Source: Paraburkholderia sp. CNPSo 3274 (GTDB lineage: Bacteria > Pseudomonadota > Gammaproteobacteria > Burkholderiales > Burkholderiaceae). Taken from it: a stretch of DNA of 64,000 nucleotides. A program made the position numbers and the translations under genes. How positions within the stretch are numbered: the stretch's first letter is position 1; the number at the start of each line of letters is the position of its first letter. The notes beneath the pieces were generated by a model. It saw only the letters and a list, made by a program, of their open reading frames with translations. It did no database searches and was not told where the DNA came from. Below, one piece after another: positions 28,055-36,404 of this stretch. The stretch is taken from NCBI RefSeq assembly GCF_024206475.1, contig NZ_JAMBPR010000002.1, forward strand, positions 124,001-188,000. The letters are read 5' to 3'.

Positions 28055-29116
28055 CTAACGATAGGTCATGGTGAACGTCAACGACGTATTGGCCGTGCCG
28101 GGGCCGACACTCGCGCCGGTCTGGTAGTAGCGCGCCTTCATCGGAATCACATAGCTGCCGCCTGTGCTGCCGCGGTAGGCGCTAAAGGCCGTCGACGTGG
28201 CGAGCGGGAAAGTGTTGCCCGCTCCGTCGAGTAATTGCACGCCGATTCCCGTGGCGGTCGAACCGCCGTCGAGCGCCACCACGGAAGCCGCGCTGCTGAT
28301 CAGGTTCGTGGTCGCATCGATCTGGTAGGTGATGCTGTTCATGCCCGCCGGACAGTTATTGAGCGGGATATTGAAGCCAGTCGCGCTGCTATAGCTGCCC
28401 GGACCGCGAAACTCCGACGAGCGATGCGAGCCGAGGTCGACGGCCACATCGGGCGTCGTGCACGCTGCCACCACGAAGGTCGCATTGCCCGAGACGACGA
28501 TGTTGGTGACGTTCTCGTAGGAACTGCCGATCTGCATCGCCGTCTGCGCCACGAGTCCGCTTACGTTGGTCGTGCCGCCCTGCATGGGGCCGGTCTTCAC
28601 GTACGCAAAGGTAGCCGATACGCCGAAAATCGCGCCTTGCGCCTGGCCGCCGCTCTGCCAGCTATTGCCTTGATGCCAGCTCAGAGGGATCCCCCAGCCA
28701 GGCGGGAACCACGCCGAGGCGACAAAGTTTTCGACGCCGAGTACGATGCCCACGCCGGCCAGATTCGTCTTGTAGACCTGATACACGACACCGCTCGGCG
28801 CCGTGAACGTCGTCCCCGTATCGGTCAGGCCCACGGCCATGGTGGCCGGCCCCGCCCAGGTGTTCGCGGGCACGGTACAGGTCCAGAGGTTCGAATACGG
28901 CGCGCCGGTCGGAAACGCGGTGAACGGCGTCAATTGCGTGCCGACGGGCGCATCGCGAGGAATCGTGTAGGTGCCGGTCGGCAGGGTCAGGTTGAGCGCA
29001 GTGACGTTGGCCGTGCAAACCGCCGCATACGCCATGCTGCTCGTCAGCGCACCTGCCGCAACGAGGAGCGCTGCACCAAGACGGCGTCGCACGCATCGAA
29101 GCATCCAGAACATCAT
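28055..29116 (-). CDS. Fimbrial tip adhesin / minor subunit
   Basis: The 353-aa protein has a signal peptide (GAALLVAAGALTSSMAYA), a Cys-containing N-terminal receptor-like domain (VCTANVTALNLTLPTGTYTIPRDAPVG, with a second Cys in LWTCTVPANTW) and a C-terminal pilin domain from about 205 (VVAACTTPDVAVDLG, paired Cys in LNNCPAGMNSITYQIDATT, ending SLTFTMTYR, the donor-strand-accepting C-terminus). The two-domain layout is that of chaperone-usher tip adhesins. ATG 29116 is preferred (AAGGAAG 8 nt upstream). It is the last gene of the fimbrial operon, 239 nt after the usher. The receptor is unknown. Confidence 0.85.
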   Translation of the reverse strand: MMFWMLRCVRRRLGAALLVAAGALTSSMAYAAVCTANVTALNLTLPTGTYTIPRDAPVGTQLTPFTAFPTGAPYSNLWTCTVPANTWAGPATMAVGLTDTGTTFTAPSGVVYQVYKTNLAGVGIVLGVENFVASAWFPPGWGIPLSWHQGNSWQSGGQAQGAIFGVSATFAYVKTGPMQGGTTNVSGLVAQTAMQIGSSYENVTNIVVSGNATFVVAACTTPDVAVDLGSHRSSEFRGPGSYSSATGFNIPLNNCPAGMNSITYQIDATTNLISSAASVVALDGGSTATGIGVQLLDGAGNTFPLATSTAFSAYRGSTGGSYVIPMKARYYQTGASVGPGTANTSLTFTMTYR

Positions 29117-29354
29117 CGTTGTCTTCCTTGAATCATCGAATTGCATGGTGGCCTCACGCCGTTATTGAAGGGGTGTCCGCACGGGCACGAGGTGCGTGTC
29201 CGGAGACTCGAGGCGGCTGCACCGGGACAAGGAAGCCGCTCGTGCGGTGCCGCCAGTGCGCTGCAAACCCAGAGGAGCATCGGAGGCCGCCGCTCGCAAC
29301 GCCCGAGGCCCTGTCCAGAGGACGGCGGGGGCGCCGTTCGCGAACGACCCGCCA

Positions 29355-31943
29355 TCAGTGCGCGTTCGCAAGCAGATGAACGCCATCGCATACCGCTTCG
29401 ATCGTCGACCACACGCTCACATTGGCCAGCGCCGCCTTGGGCAGCACGTAGTGCAACTGACACGCCTTGTTTGCGGCATCGTTCACCTGCACCGTGAGAT
29501 CGCCCTCCTCCGACTTGAGCCCGCGCACCACGATGCGTCCGCCCTGCGCCACCGTGCCGACGACATTGCCCGCCGCATCGTGGACCTGCGCGCCGAACGG
29601 CACCGCTGTGCCATCGGCCATGCGGGCCTTGATGATCAGCGAGGCGCCGGGATTGTCGGTCTCGAACTTCGCCCGGACAACGGCACCCGAGGTCGGTGCG
29701 ACGCGCTGCATCGTAGACTTCAGTTCGACGCTGACCGGCAGGCCCTTCGGGTCGATCTCGATCTCGTTGCTCGCGAACGGCGTCAGATTCGTCACGATCG
29801 CATGGCCCCACGGATCGACGCGCAAGCCGCTGCCGGCGGTCACGCGCGCGCCGGCGGCATCGCGGGCTTCGACGATCGCGATGGTCTCGCCCATCGCCGG
29901 CGTGAACGCCACGCCGCCCCCATAGGCGACGATGCCACCCGAAAGGCCCGCGCCCGTCTGGTTGTAGCTGGTGCCCGCAGACGCGCTCGCCGTCACCGTG
30001 GTGACCGGGGAGCGGTATGCCACGTTGCCGCCCGCGTTCGTCACGTCGCGCGTCTCGCTGCCGCCCGTATAGCCGGCATTCACGCCGTAGCTGAAGGCGT
30101 TGTCGACGCCCGCGGTGCCGGTGACCGAGGTCTGCAGGTTCGTCGTGTGATCGGAGCCGGTTTGCAGGCTGGTCGACGAGTACGGCGCATGGGCGCCCGT
30201 GCCGAGCGGAATGCCCACCGTGAGCATGAAACGGTTGTCCCACTGTCGCGAGGTCAGCATGTACTGACGCGACACCGATACGTTGTAGTTGAGGCGCCTG
30301 AAGCTGTTGTTGTAGCCCGCCTGAAACTGCGTGTCGGTGCCCGAGCGGTTCCAGTAGTCCTGCGTCGAGCCGGTGACATAGAACGCGCCGTAGCCCGGCG
30401 GCAGACTCTGGTTCACGGTGACTTGCAGGCTGTTGCGCTGGATGCCTCCACCGTAGAAGCTCCCGGCCGCGTTGCCGGTCTCGCGCAGGAACATGGCGTC
30501 GCGCAGGCTTAGGTAGCCGCTGCTCGAGTAGCGATACGCGGCCACCGCGACGTTCGTGTTGGTCGGCGCGATCAGCTTGCTGTAGCTCAGGCGCAGGCTC
30601 TGCCCGCTGCGCGACGGCTGGCTGCCGAGCGACGCGCTCGACTGCGTGAGATCGAGGCCGAACGCGCCGATCGGCGTGTTCAGGGCGGTGCCGATCACGG
30701 CCGCCGCATAACCCTCGGCGATCGTCACGCCGCCATAGCCGGTCAGCAGGTTCGTGAAGCCGTGCTGCACGGTGGCCTGTGCAAGCCCCGGGTGGGCGGA
30801 CAACATGGCGTCGCGATACTGGCCCGCCGTGATGCTGAAACGCGTGATGCCTGGCCGCAGCGCATTCACGGCTGCGGCATACGGCACCACCGAGATGCTT
30901 TGCGAGCCGTCGGCCTCGGTCACGACGACCTGCAGGTTGCCGCCGTAACCGGTCGCGTAGAGATCGTCGATTTCGAACGGCCCGGGCGCGACGCTCGTTT
31001 CGTACAGCACGTTGCCGTTCTGCGTGACCTGCACGAGCGCGTTGCTGCGCGCGATGCCGCGGATGGTCGGCGCATAGCCGCGCTGCGATTCCGGGTACAT
31101 GCGGTCGTCGGTGGCGAGCTGCACGCCGCGAAAGCCGACACTGTCGAACATCGCGCCATCCGTGAAGGCATCGCCCACGACCAGCTGACTCTTCAGGGGC
31201 GCTATCGCCCGTTGCAGGCTGGTCTGGATGCTCTGATAGTGCGTGCCGGTCTGATTGCTGTTGGTCAGGCTGCCGTTGTGACGAAAGCGCCAGGCGCCGA
31301 CGTTGACCCCAGCGTTCAGCCCGAGATAGCTCTGCGTGGACGACGCGCCGCTGGCCTGGGCATGGTAGATATTGCCGTTGTATTGAAGGATCGCGGCCGG
31401 CACGCCGTCGTCCCAGTAGCGCGGATCCACATAGCCCCGCGCGCGGCGGCTCAGCGCCGCCTGCGGAATGCTGACGTCGAGCCGGAGCTCGCTGCTGTCG
31501 AACGTGGCTGCCGCGGCGTCGATGAGCGAGGACAATGGCGCGCACGCATCGCTGCCGCCTTCGAGCAACGCGGCCTTATCGTGCGGCAGACGCGTGAGGT
31601 CGATGCCCATGCGTTCGAGCAGCGCGCGATCGAAGCAGGGCTCGACGCGCTCCCCTTCCATCTGCTTCAGGGTCACTTCGGCACGGCCGAGCCAGGCCTC
31701 GTTGACGAACAGATCGGCGCGATACTGGCCGGGCAGCGAAACGTTGCCCTTGTCGAAGCGGCTGATATCGACCGAGGAAGGCCCGAACTGGTTCAGGAAG
31801 GTGTCGTTGAACTGGACTTGCGCGACCTTGGCGGGCTCGCCCGCTGCGCAGGCGAAGTGGCCCGCGGAGAGACTGTACAGCACGCATGCGCATAGGGGTC
31901 GCAGACGCAGCCCCGATAGACGATAAGCATTTCTAACATTCAT
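29355..31943 (-). CDS. Fimbrial outer-membrane usher protein
   Basis: The 862-aa protein is a full-length usher (PapC/FimD family), the outer-membrane pore that assembles and exports pili. After a signal peptide (LCACVLYSLSAGHFACA) come the N-terminal chaperone-binding domain (VQFNDTFLNQFGPSSVDISRFDKGNVSLPGQY), the beta-barrel with plug (SAHPGLAQATVQHGFTNLLTGYGG; SYSKLIAPTNTNVAVAAYRYSS) and C-terminal plate domains (VDPWGHAIVTNLTPFASNEIEIDPKGLP). Cysteines in the last segment (CQLHYVLPK, CDG) are typical. ATG 31943 (MNVRNAY) is used; the frame extends upstream to 32156 into the chaperone gene without support. Confidence 0.93.
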   Translation of the reverse strand: MNVRNAYRLSGLRLRPLCACVLYSLSAGHFACAAGEPAKVAQVQFNDTFLNQFGPSSVDISRFDKGNVSLPGQYRADLFVNEAWLGRAEVTLKQMEGERVEPCFDRALLERMGIDLTRLPHDKAALLEGGSDACAPLSSLIDAAAATFDSSELRLDVSIPQAALSRRARGYVDPRYWDDGVPAAILQYNGNIYHAQASGASSTQSYLGLNAGVNVGAWRFRHNGSLTNSNQTGTHYQSIQTSLQRAIAPLKSQLVVGDAFTDGAMFDSVGFRGVQLATDDRMYPESQRGYAPTIRGIARSNALVQVTQNGNVLYETSVAPGPFEIDDLYATGYGGNLQVVVTEADGSQSISVVPYAAAVNALRPGITRFSITAGQYRDAMLSAHPGLAQATVQHGFTNLLTGYGGVTIAEGYAAAVIGTALNTPIGAFGLDLTQSSASLGSQPSRSGQSLRLSYSKLIAPTNTNVAVAAYRYSSSGYLSLRDAMFLRETGNAAGSFYGGGIQRNSLQVTVNQSLPPGYGAFYVTGSTQDYWNRSGTDTQFQAGYNNSFRRLNYNVSVSRQYMLTSRQWDNRFMLTVGIPLGTGAHAPYSSTSLQTGSDHTTNLQTSVTGTAGVDNAFSYGVNAGYTGGSETRDVTNAGGNVAYRSPVTTVTASASAGTSYNQTGAGLSGGIVAYGGGVAFTPAMGETIAIVEARDAAGARVTAGSGLRVDPWGHAIVTNLTPFASNEIEIDPKGLPVSVELKSTMQRVAPTSGAVVRAKFETDNPGASLIIKARMADGTAVPFGAQVHDAAGNVVGTVAQGGRIVVRGLKSEEGDLTVQVNDAANKACQLHYVLPKAALANVSVWSTIEAVCDGVHLLANAH

Positions 31944-32085
31944 GGCGACATTTCTCACTGCGAAAGCGGATCCCTGCCGCTCGCGCGCGGCACGCGCACC
32001 ACTTTTAGCTGGGGGATCGGCCTCTCGATGAGGCGCTTGCGATCGCGCTGGCTCCTGCCTGCCGTGCGACCGGTGGGACGCCGGC

Positions 32086-32883
32086 TCAGGGCGCGGCGGG
32101 AGCCGCCATACGGGACAGCGCCGGCGCCGGACCCTGCAGTAACGGCGCTTCGCCATCGACGTTGCCGCCGTAGTCGTTGAGGACGTGGTAGCGGACCTTC
32201 GCCGCCGCCGAGCCGCTCACGCTGCCGGCCAGCGGCAAACTGGCGGTTTCGCCCGGGGCGATCATCGCGCCGTCGGCGAGGGTGGCCTTGCTGGCGCCGT
32301 CCTGGAGCTCCGCGCCCGTCAACGACACGTGATACGGCGACGGATTGCTGACCTCCAACGCGTTCTGCCCGTGGTCCGCGACGAGGCGCCAGGTCATCTG
32401 CTCAGCCGCCTGCTGAGGATCGGCCTTCAGTGCCTCGGGACGGAAAAACAGCTTGATGCGCGAGCGGAATGCCAGTTGCAGCTTGTTGATATCGGCTGCG
32501 TCGCCAGTCGGCCTGGGCGGAATCTCGAGGACGTTCAGCCAGAACACCGATTCGTGATCGGTGGCGAGCGGTTCGCCCGTATAGATGATGCGCAACGTCT
32601 GCCCCTTGCCGGGATCGATCCGCGCGATGGGCGGCGTGATCGTGAACGGCACCTCGATCGTGGCGGGCATGGCCTTGGGATCGCCCTTGTCGATCCAGAC
32701 CTGCACCAGTGCGGGAGACTGGCCGACATTGGACAGCTTGAGCGTGACTTCCGGCTCGCGCTGGTTGTAGATCACTCGCGTGCCGGCGAGCACCACGGAG
32801 GCATGACTGTTAGTGCTCGCTGCCAGCGAGACGGCAGCGAAAGCAGCGGCGACGAGCGCCTTGAGTACGCGGTTGGCTTTCAT
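32086..32883 (-). CDS. Periplasmic fimbrial chaperone (PapD family)
   Basis: The 265-aa protein has a signal peptide (LKALVAAAFAAVSLAASTNSHA) and two Ig-like domains. The G1-strand and signature regions are visible: VVLAGTRVIYNQREPEVTLKLSN at the N-terminus of the mature protein, QTLRIIYTG, and ESVFWLNVLEIPP, plus SRIKLFFRP before the hinge. PapD chaperones hold pilin subunits by donor-strand complementation. The C-terminal tail is Pro/Ala-rich and longer than usual. Start ATG 32883 gives the signal peptide; upstream DNA is repetitive. It lies between pilin and usher in the usual operon order. Confidence 0.92.
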   Translation of the reverse strand: MKANRVLKALVAAAFAAVSLAASTNSHASVVLAGTRVIYNQREPEVTLKLSNVGQSPALVQVWIDKGDPKAMPATIEVPFTITPPIARIDPGKGQTLRIIYTGEPLATDHESVFWLNVLEIPPRPTGDAADINKLQLAFRSRIKLFFRPEALKADPQQAAEQMTWRLVADHGQNALEVSNPSPYHVSLTGAELQDGASKATLADGAMIAPGETASLPLAGSVSGSAAAKVRYHVLNDYGGNVDGEAPLLQGPAPALSRMAAPAAP

Positions 32884-32919
32884 CGTTAGGTAAGCGGGGC
32901 TAAAGCGGGAAGCGGTACG

Positions 32920-32994
32920 GCGAGTAGCGAGTAGCGAGTAGCGAGTAGCGAGCGGCAAGGCAAGGCAAGGCGAGGCGGGATGACCTGCCTCGCC
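32920..32994. repeat. Short tandem repeats and hairpin between pilin and chaperone genes
   Basis: Four exact copies of the 7-mer GCGAGTA (32920-32947) are followed by three copies of GGCAA and variants (32954-32978). GGCGAGGC (32969-32976) pairs perfectly with GCCTCGCC (32987-32994) over a 10-nt loop. No T-run follows on either strand. Placed between a major pilin and its chaperone, the hairpin could limit downstream expression or protect pilin mRNA; the 7-mer array could vary in length by slippage. Confidence 0.7.
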
Positions 32995-33010
32995 TCGCCC
33001 AGCGACACGA

Positions 33011-33550
33011 TTACTGGTAGGCGATCGTGTACATCACGCTCGAATTCGCCGCACCGGCCGTTGCCGCGGCGGTTGCCACGTACTGCGCGTAGTAGTTCAG
33101 CGTGGCCGAACCGTTGTTGATGGCGACAGGCAGCGAATTCTGCGAAGCATCGGCTGCGCCGAGCCCGATGTTCGTAAAGTTGTTGTTTTGCAGGCCGATT
33201 TCGACGTTTGTCGCGCCGCCGGCGTTCAGGACGAGGTGGCCGGTGGCGGCGTTGACCGTCGGACCTGCCTCGAAGTACGTGTGCACGTTGCCGCTATCCG
33301 GCGTACAGGCGCTGAGCGCGATGTTGAACGGCGTGCGGCCCGCGGTCTGGCCCGCCGTGGCAAGCGTCGACGCCGACACGGTGGGCAGTGCCACCGTGAA
33401 GTTGTTGCTGCCCGAGCCGTTGCCGTTGATCGTGCAGGTCTGCGCGGTGATGTTGCCGGTGAACTGGATCGTGCCGTCGGCGGCGAATGCGCCTTGGGCC
33501 ATCAGAGCTGCTCCAGTGGCGACCAGGATGGAGAGAAGCTTGAGTTTCAT
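33011..33550 (-). CDS. Major type 1-like fimbrial pilin
   Basis: The 179-aa product has a signal peptide (LLSILVATGAALMAQGAFA) and a pilin domain beginning ADGTIQFTGNITAQTCTING, with the Cys pair in AQTC and SACTPDSG and the C-terminal SSVMYTIAYQ bearing the penultimate Tyr of the chaperone-binding strand. It is rich in Asn, Thr, Ala and Gly. ATG 33550 is used (a GTG one codon earlier is possible). It is first in the leftward operon pilin-chaperone-usher-adhesin and should form the fibre shaft. Confidence 0.93.
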   Translation of the reverse strand: MKLKLLSILVATGAALMAQGAFAADGTIQFTGNITAQTCTINGNGSGSNNFTVALPTVSASTLATAGQTAGRTPFNIALSACTPDSGNVHTYFEAGPTVNAATGHLVLNAGGATNVEIGLQNNNFTNIGLGAADASQNSLPVAINNGSATLNYYAQYVATAAATAGAANSSVMYTIAYQ

Positions 33551-34120
33551 CACTTGGTATTTCCAGAAAAAGTAACTGTTTTGCGCAGCCTGGGCACCTG
33601 CCGTGACCTGGCTGCTCTAGCCGAATGTCTGCTTGCCGTCTCGCCGCAGATAGCGACGAGCGATGCGCGCTCATCCGGAAGGTGCCCTTATGGGACCCAG
33701 ATGATTATGTCGAGCGGGGACGGCCAGCCCTATCAGAACGTTCTTAAAAAACAGGCACTTAACGATATTTGTAGATTTCCTTGGGCGGCCGTTTCGCGGA
33801 CCGGTCTGGCGTGGTCGCGGACATGGGCAGGGCGAGGACAAGCAGCGGGACTGCGCGACGAGGCTCGCGCTCGTTGCGAATCGGAAGGCGAGCGAAGAGT
33901 CGTCAGCGCAAGAGCAATGAAGCGGGCTGGACGCGGGGCTTCGGGCGGCCGAACGAACGCAGCGTTGCCGCTGGGGTTGCAGCAGCGACGGGATCAACGG
34001 AGGTGTTGGAGGTGAAACGGAAAGGGGGGTGTTTCAGAGCCGCCGGTGACGGCATACGCGCGCGAGTGCAAAGTCGTGCCGACTCGAGTGCGTCGGGAGC
34101 GGCACACCGCCGTGTTCACA
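33551..34120. other. Upstream region of the fimbrial operon, no gene recognised
   Basis: This 570-nt stretch holds no credible gene. An AT-richer segment at about 33735-33785 (GAACGTTCTTAAAAAACAG and following) is the likely place for the fimbrial promoter, 185-235 nt before the pilin ATG, but I cannot fix the -35/-10 boxes. The remainder is GC-rich. Confidence 0.35.
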
Positions 34121-34288
34121 TCAATCCCAGCAGTTGCGAAATGCGACCGCCGCGATCACTGGCACGCACAGCACGAGTGGGATCGCGAAGTAAGGCACTT
34201 CGAGACCAACGAACCAGGTATAGACGAGCCAGCCGACCCCGGCACCTAACGTCGCAATGCCTACGAGAGCAGTTAGCAGGTTCAGTAG
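34121..34288 (-). pseudogene. Fragment of a small membrane protein
   Basis: A minus-strand frame ending at 34121 encodes two hydrophobic helices: LLNLLTALVGIATLGAGVGW and VPYFAIPLVLCVPVIAAVAF, ending RNCWD. It has no start of its own; upstream it runs into the antisense strand of the truncated xdhC at about 34288. It looks like the C-terminal end of a membrane protein cut at the same junction that removed the start of xdhC. The family is not recognised. Confidence 0.4.
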
Positions 34289-35177
34289 CGCCGATGGGCA
34301 TGTGGTCGGGTCGGTGTCGGGCGGATGCATCGAAGACGATCTGATCGATCGCGTGCGGCAGCGAGGCATCGAACAGGAAAGGCCGCAGGCGTTGAAGTAC
34401 GGCGTCAGCGCACAAGAGGCGCATCGCTTCGGCCTGCCTTGTGGCGGCACCATTCAGCTCGTGCTGGAGCCGTTGACGCCTGGGAGCGGTATCGCGGAGC
34501 TGTGTGCAGCGGTGGAGGCAGGCAGGCTCGTCGCGCGCACGCTCGACATGGCGACGGGCGCTGCGCGACTCGAACCCGCGCAGGCGACGGACGGCGTGCT
34601 CTTCGACGGGACGACGCTGCTGACCATCCACGGGCCCCGTTACCGGATGCTGGTGATCGGCGCGGGACAGTTGTCGCGCTATCTGTGCAGCATCGCGGTG
34701 GGGCTGGATTATCAGGTGACGGTGTGCGATCCGCGCGAGGAATATACGGACGAGTGGAACGTGCCGGGCACGACCATCGTTCGCGCCATGCCCGACGACA
34801 CCGTAATGGACATGAAGCTCGACGACCGCTATGCGGTGATCGCGCTGACGCACGATCCGAAGCTCGACGATCTTGCGCTGACGGAAGCGCTGAAAACGCC
34901 TGCGTTCTATGTGGGTGCGCTCGGTTCGCGTCGCAATAACGCGGCGCGGCGCAAGCGCTTGAAGGAGTTCGATCTCAACGATGAAGAACTCGCGCGCCTG
35001 CACGGACCGGTGGGCATCTACATCGGCAGCCGGACGCCGCCGGAGATCGCCCTGTCGATACTGGCCGAATTGACGGCCGCGAAAAATGGCGTGTCGTTGC
35101 CGGAACTGCTACGGGTCGAAGGCGCTAAGGCGGCCCGGAAGATGGCGAGCAACGCGGTGGGCTGCGGCGCCTTGTAA
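34286..35177 (+). pseudogene. 5'-truncated XdhC/CoxI family gene
   Basis: The frame encodes an XdhC-family protein from ADGHVVGSVSGGCIEDDLI onward, through LPCGGTIQLVLEPL, the Rossmann-like RMLVIGAGQLSRYLCSIAVGLDYQVTVCDPR, and the C-terminal FYVGALGSRRNNAARRKRL with GIYIGSRTPPEIALSILAEL. XdhC proteins help insert sulfurated molybdenum cofactor into xanthine dehydrogenase-like enzymes. The first roughly 50-60 residues of the family are missing and replaced by unrelated sequence; no xdhA/B genes are near. A frame start at 34257 exists, but the product would lack the family N-terminus. It is probably a remnant in the islet. Confidence 0.75.
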
Positions 35178-35180
35178 GCT

Positions 35181-35333
35181 TCACTTGCCGCATGCGGCTG
35201 CGACTGGCGACTTGTAGCGGTACGTCCACGATTTGCGGCTCGTCGAAGCCTGGAGCCTTAGTCCTGGAAATCCCTCAAACGTCATGTGCTGGCCGCTGGG
35301 CAGCTTGGCTGCGGTACGTGCATCAAAGCCCAT
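35181..35333 (-). pseudogene. Remnant of a tyrosine-type integrase (N-terminal DUF4102-like domain)
   Basis: From ATG 35333 the product reads MGFDARTAAKLPSGQHMTFE then GFPGLRLQASTSRKSWTYRY and KSPV, the N-terminal arm-binding domain of P4-like integrases. After KSPV the frame is disturbed: a one-base deletion turns the expected GRMRQVK codons into AAACGK-stop, and only ATGCGGCAAGTGAAG remains in the shifted frame before xdhC sequence begins. The catalytic domain is absent. It starts about 130 nt from the att copy inside ribA and points away from it, the usual position of such integrases. Confidence 0.75.
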
Positions 35334-35372
35334 ACTTCCCTCGGCGTAGTTTTTTCTGAGAGAAGCATACTC

Positions 35373-35411
35373 GGCGTAGGTTTCCAGCACAACGCCGCAA
35401 AAACCTACGCC
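35373..35411. repeat. Inverted repeat near the ribA-proximal att site
   Basis: GGCGTAGGTTT (35373-35383) and AAACCTACGCC (35401-35411) form a perfect 11-bp inverted repeat around 17 nt. A partial copy (GGCGTAGTTTTTT) lies at 35343-35355, and the same 11-mer occurs at the distal end (26998-27008). They are probably integrase arm sites or part of the integrase promoter. Confidence 0.65.
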
Positions 35412-35461
35412 AACGTAGCGAGACTCCGTGCGGACGAACCCGGACAGGTCTCGTATTTCTG

Positions 35462-35485
35462 CTACTCGTTTTCTTCGAAGTAATG
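35462..35485 (-). repeat. Putative attachment site within the 3' end of ribA
   Basis: These 24 nt are the last eight codons of ribA including the stop (CAT TAC TTC GAA GAA AAC GAG TAG). Twenty nucleotides (35466-35485) recur exactly at 26947-26966. Integration here leaves RibA protein unchanged, since the element would supply or keep identical terminal residues. Confidence 0.78.
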
Positions 35486-36109
35486 CCCGAACTTGACCTG
35501 CTTGGTGCGGATATAACGCTCGTTTTCCTCGCGCATCGGAATCGCGAGCGCCACGCGCTCGATCACCGGGAGGCCGTGCTGCCTGAGCGTGTCGAACTTC
35601 TTCGGATTGTTGCTCATGAGCTTCACCGACGACACTTTCAGCAGGCGCAGGATCGCTGCCGCCGAATCGTATTCGCGCGCGTCGTCAGGCAGACCGAGAT
35701 CGAGGTTCGCCTCGACGGTGTCGCGGCCCTGCTGCTGCAACTGGTACGCGCGAATCTTGTTCGACAGGCCGATGCCCCGGCCTTCGTGGCCACGCAGATA
35801 GAGCAGCACGCCACGGCCTTCGGCCGCGATGTAGCGCAGCGCGAGGTCGAGCTGCTCGCCGCAGTCGCAGCGGTAGGAACCGAACACGTCGCCGGTCAGG
35901 CACTCGGAGTGGAGCCGCGTCAGCGTGGGCTCGCCGCTGCCCACGTCGCCCATGACGAGCGCGAGATGCTCGGCGCCGCCGTCCTTCACCCGGTAGACAT
36001 AGGACTCGAACGTGCCGTAGCGGGTCGGCAGCGTGGCGATCGCGTCAAGCACGACGCATTCGTTGGCGTTGTCGCCGTCCGCACAGGACGACTCAGGAAG
36101 CGTAGGCAT
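35462..36109 (-). CDS. ribA: GTP cyclohydrolase II RibA
   Basis: RibA opens GTP to the pyrimidine precursor of riboflavin. The 215-aa protein is a standalone RibA with no DHBP-synthase domain. The Zn-binding cysteines are in [20 protein letters not shown]; the catalytic region has [30 protein letters not shown] follows. ATG 36109 (MPTLPESS) is preferred over an upstream TTG. Its last eight codons coincide with one of the two att-like repeats. It is divergent from a CBS-domain gene. FMN made through this pathway is also the substrate of BluB. Confidence 0.94.
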   Translation of the reverse strand: MPTLPESSCADGDNANECVVLDAIATLPTRYGTFESYVYRVKDGGAEHLALVMGDVGSGEPTLTRLHSECLTGDVFGSYRCDCGEQLDLALRYIAAEGRGVLLYLRGHEGRGIGLSNKIRAYQLQQQGRDTVEANLDLGLPDDAREYDSAAAILRLLKVSSVKLMSNNPKKFDTLRQHGLPVIERVALAIPMREENERYIRTKQVKFGHYFEENE

Positions 36110-36404
36110 GATTCTCGAGCAAAAAACTGGCAAAACCGGCTAGGGGCCGGGTTGAGGTTCGGAACCGGAGTTTACCGCCATTTGCTCCGCGCCGCCGCGC
36201 AGCCCTTGGGTGGCGGCTCGAATGGCGTGCCGTCCGAGCGCATGCCCCCAGCATAAATGGTGCGACCCCGCGCATACCCCGACGACGCATGGCACGCCAG
36301 CCGCCTATACTGGTATGGCTTTCCAATGGCTTGACGGGCAATACACCCGGCCTGCCGCGCCGCGCAAAGACTGGACAACCAGAAGGACGAAGAGGGGTCG
36401 CCCT

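Noticed and set aside
29113..31545. 810-codon open frame on the same strand as the usher in another phase
   Set aside because: It overlaps the usher completely, has Arg/Ala/His-rich composition typical of frame shadows in GC-rich DNA, and shows no family motif; the usher frame shows a full family match.
32969..32994. Hairpin after the pilin gene as a true Rho-independent terminator
   Set aside because: The stem is strong, but no T-run follows on the minus strand and the downstream genes complete the fimbrial operon, so it is recorded as a hairpin/repeat instead.
33781..34344. 187-codon plus-strand frame upstream of xdhC
   Set aside because: Arg/Ser-rich with no motif, no ribosome site, and it overlaps the membrane-protein fragment and the xdhC junction.
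35334..35390. Longer integrase start at ATG 35390
   Set aside because: The 19 added residues overlap the inverted repeat and do not resemble the family; MGFDARTAAKL at 35333 is the usual type of start.
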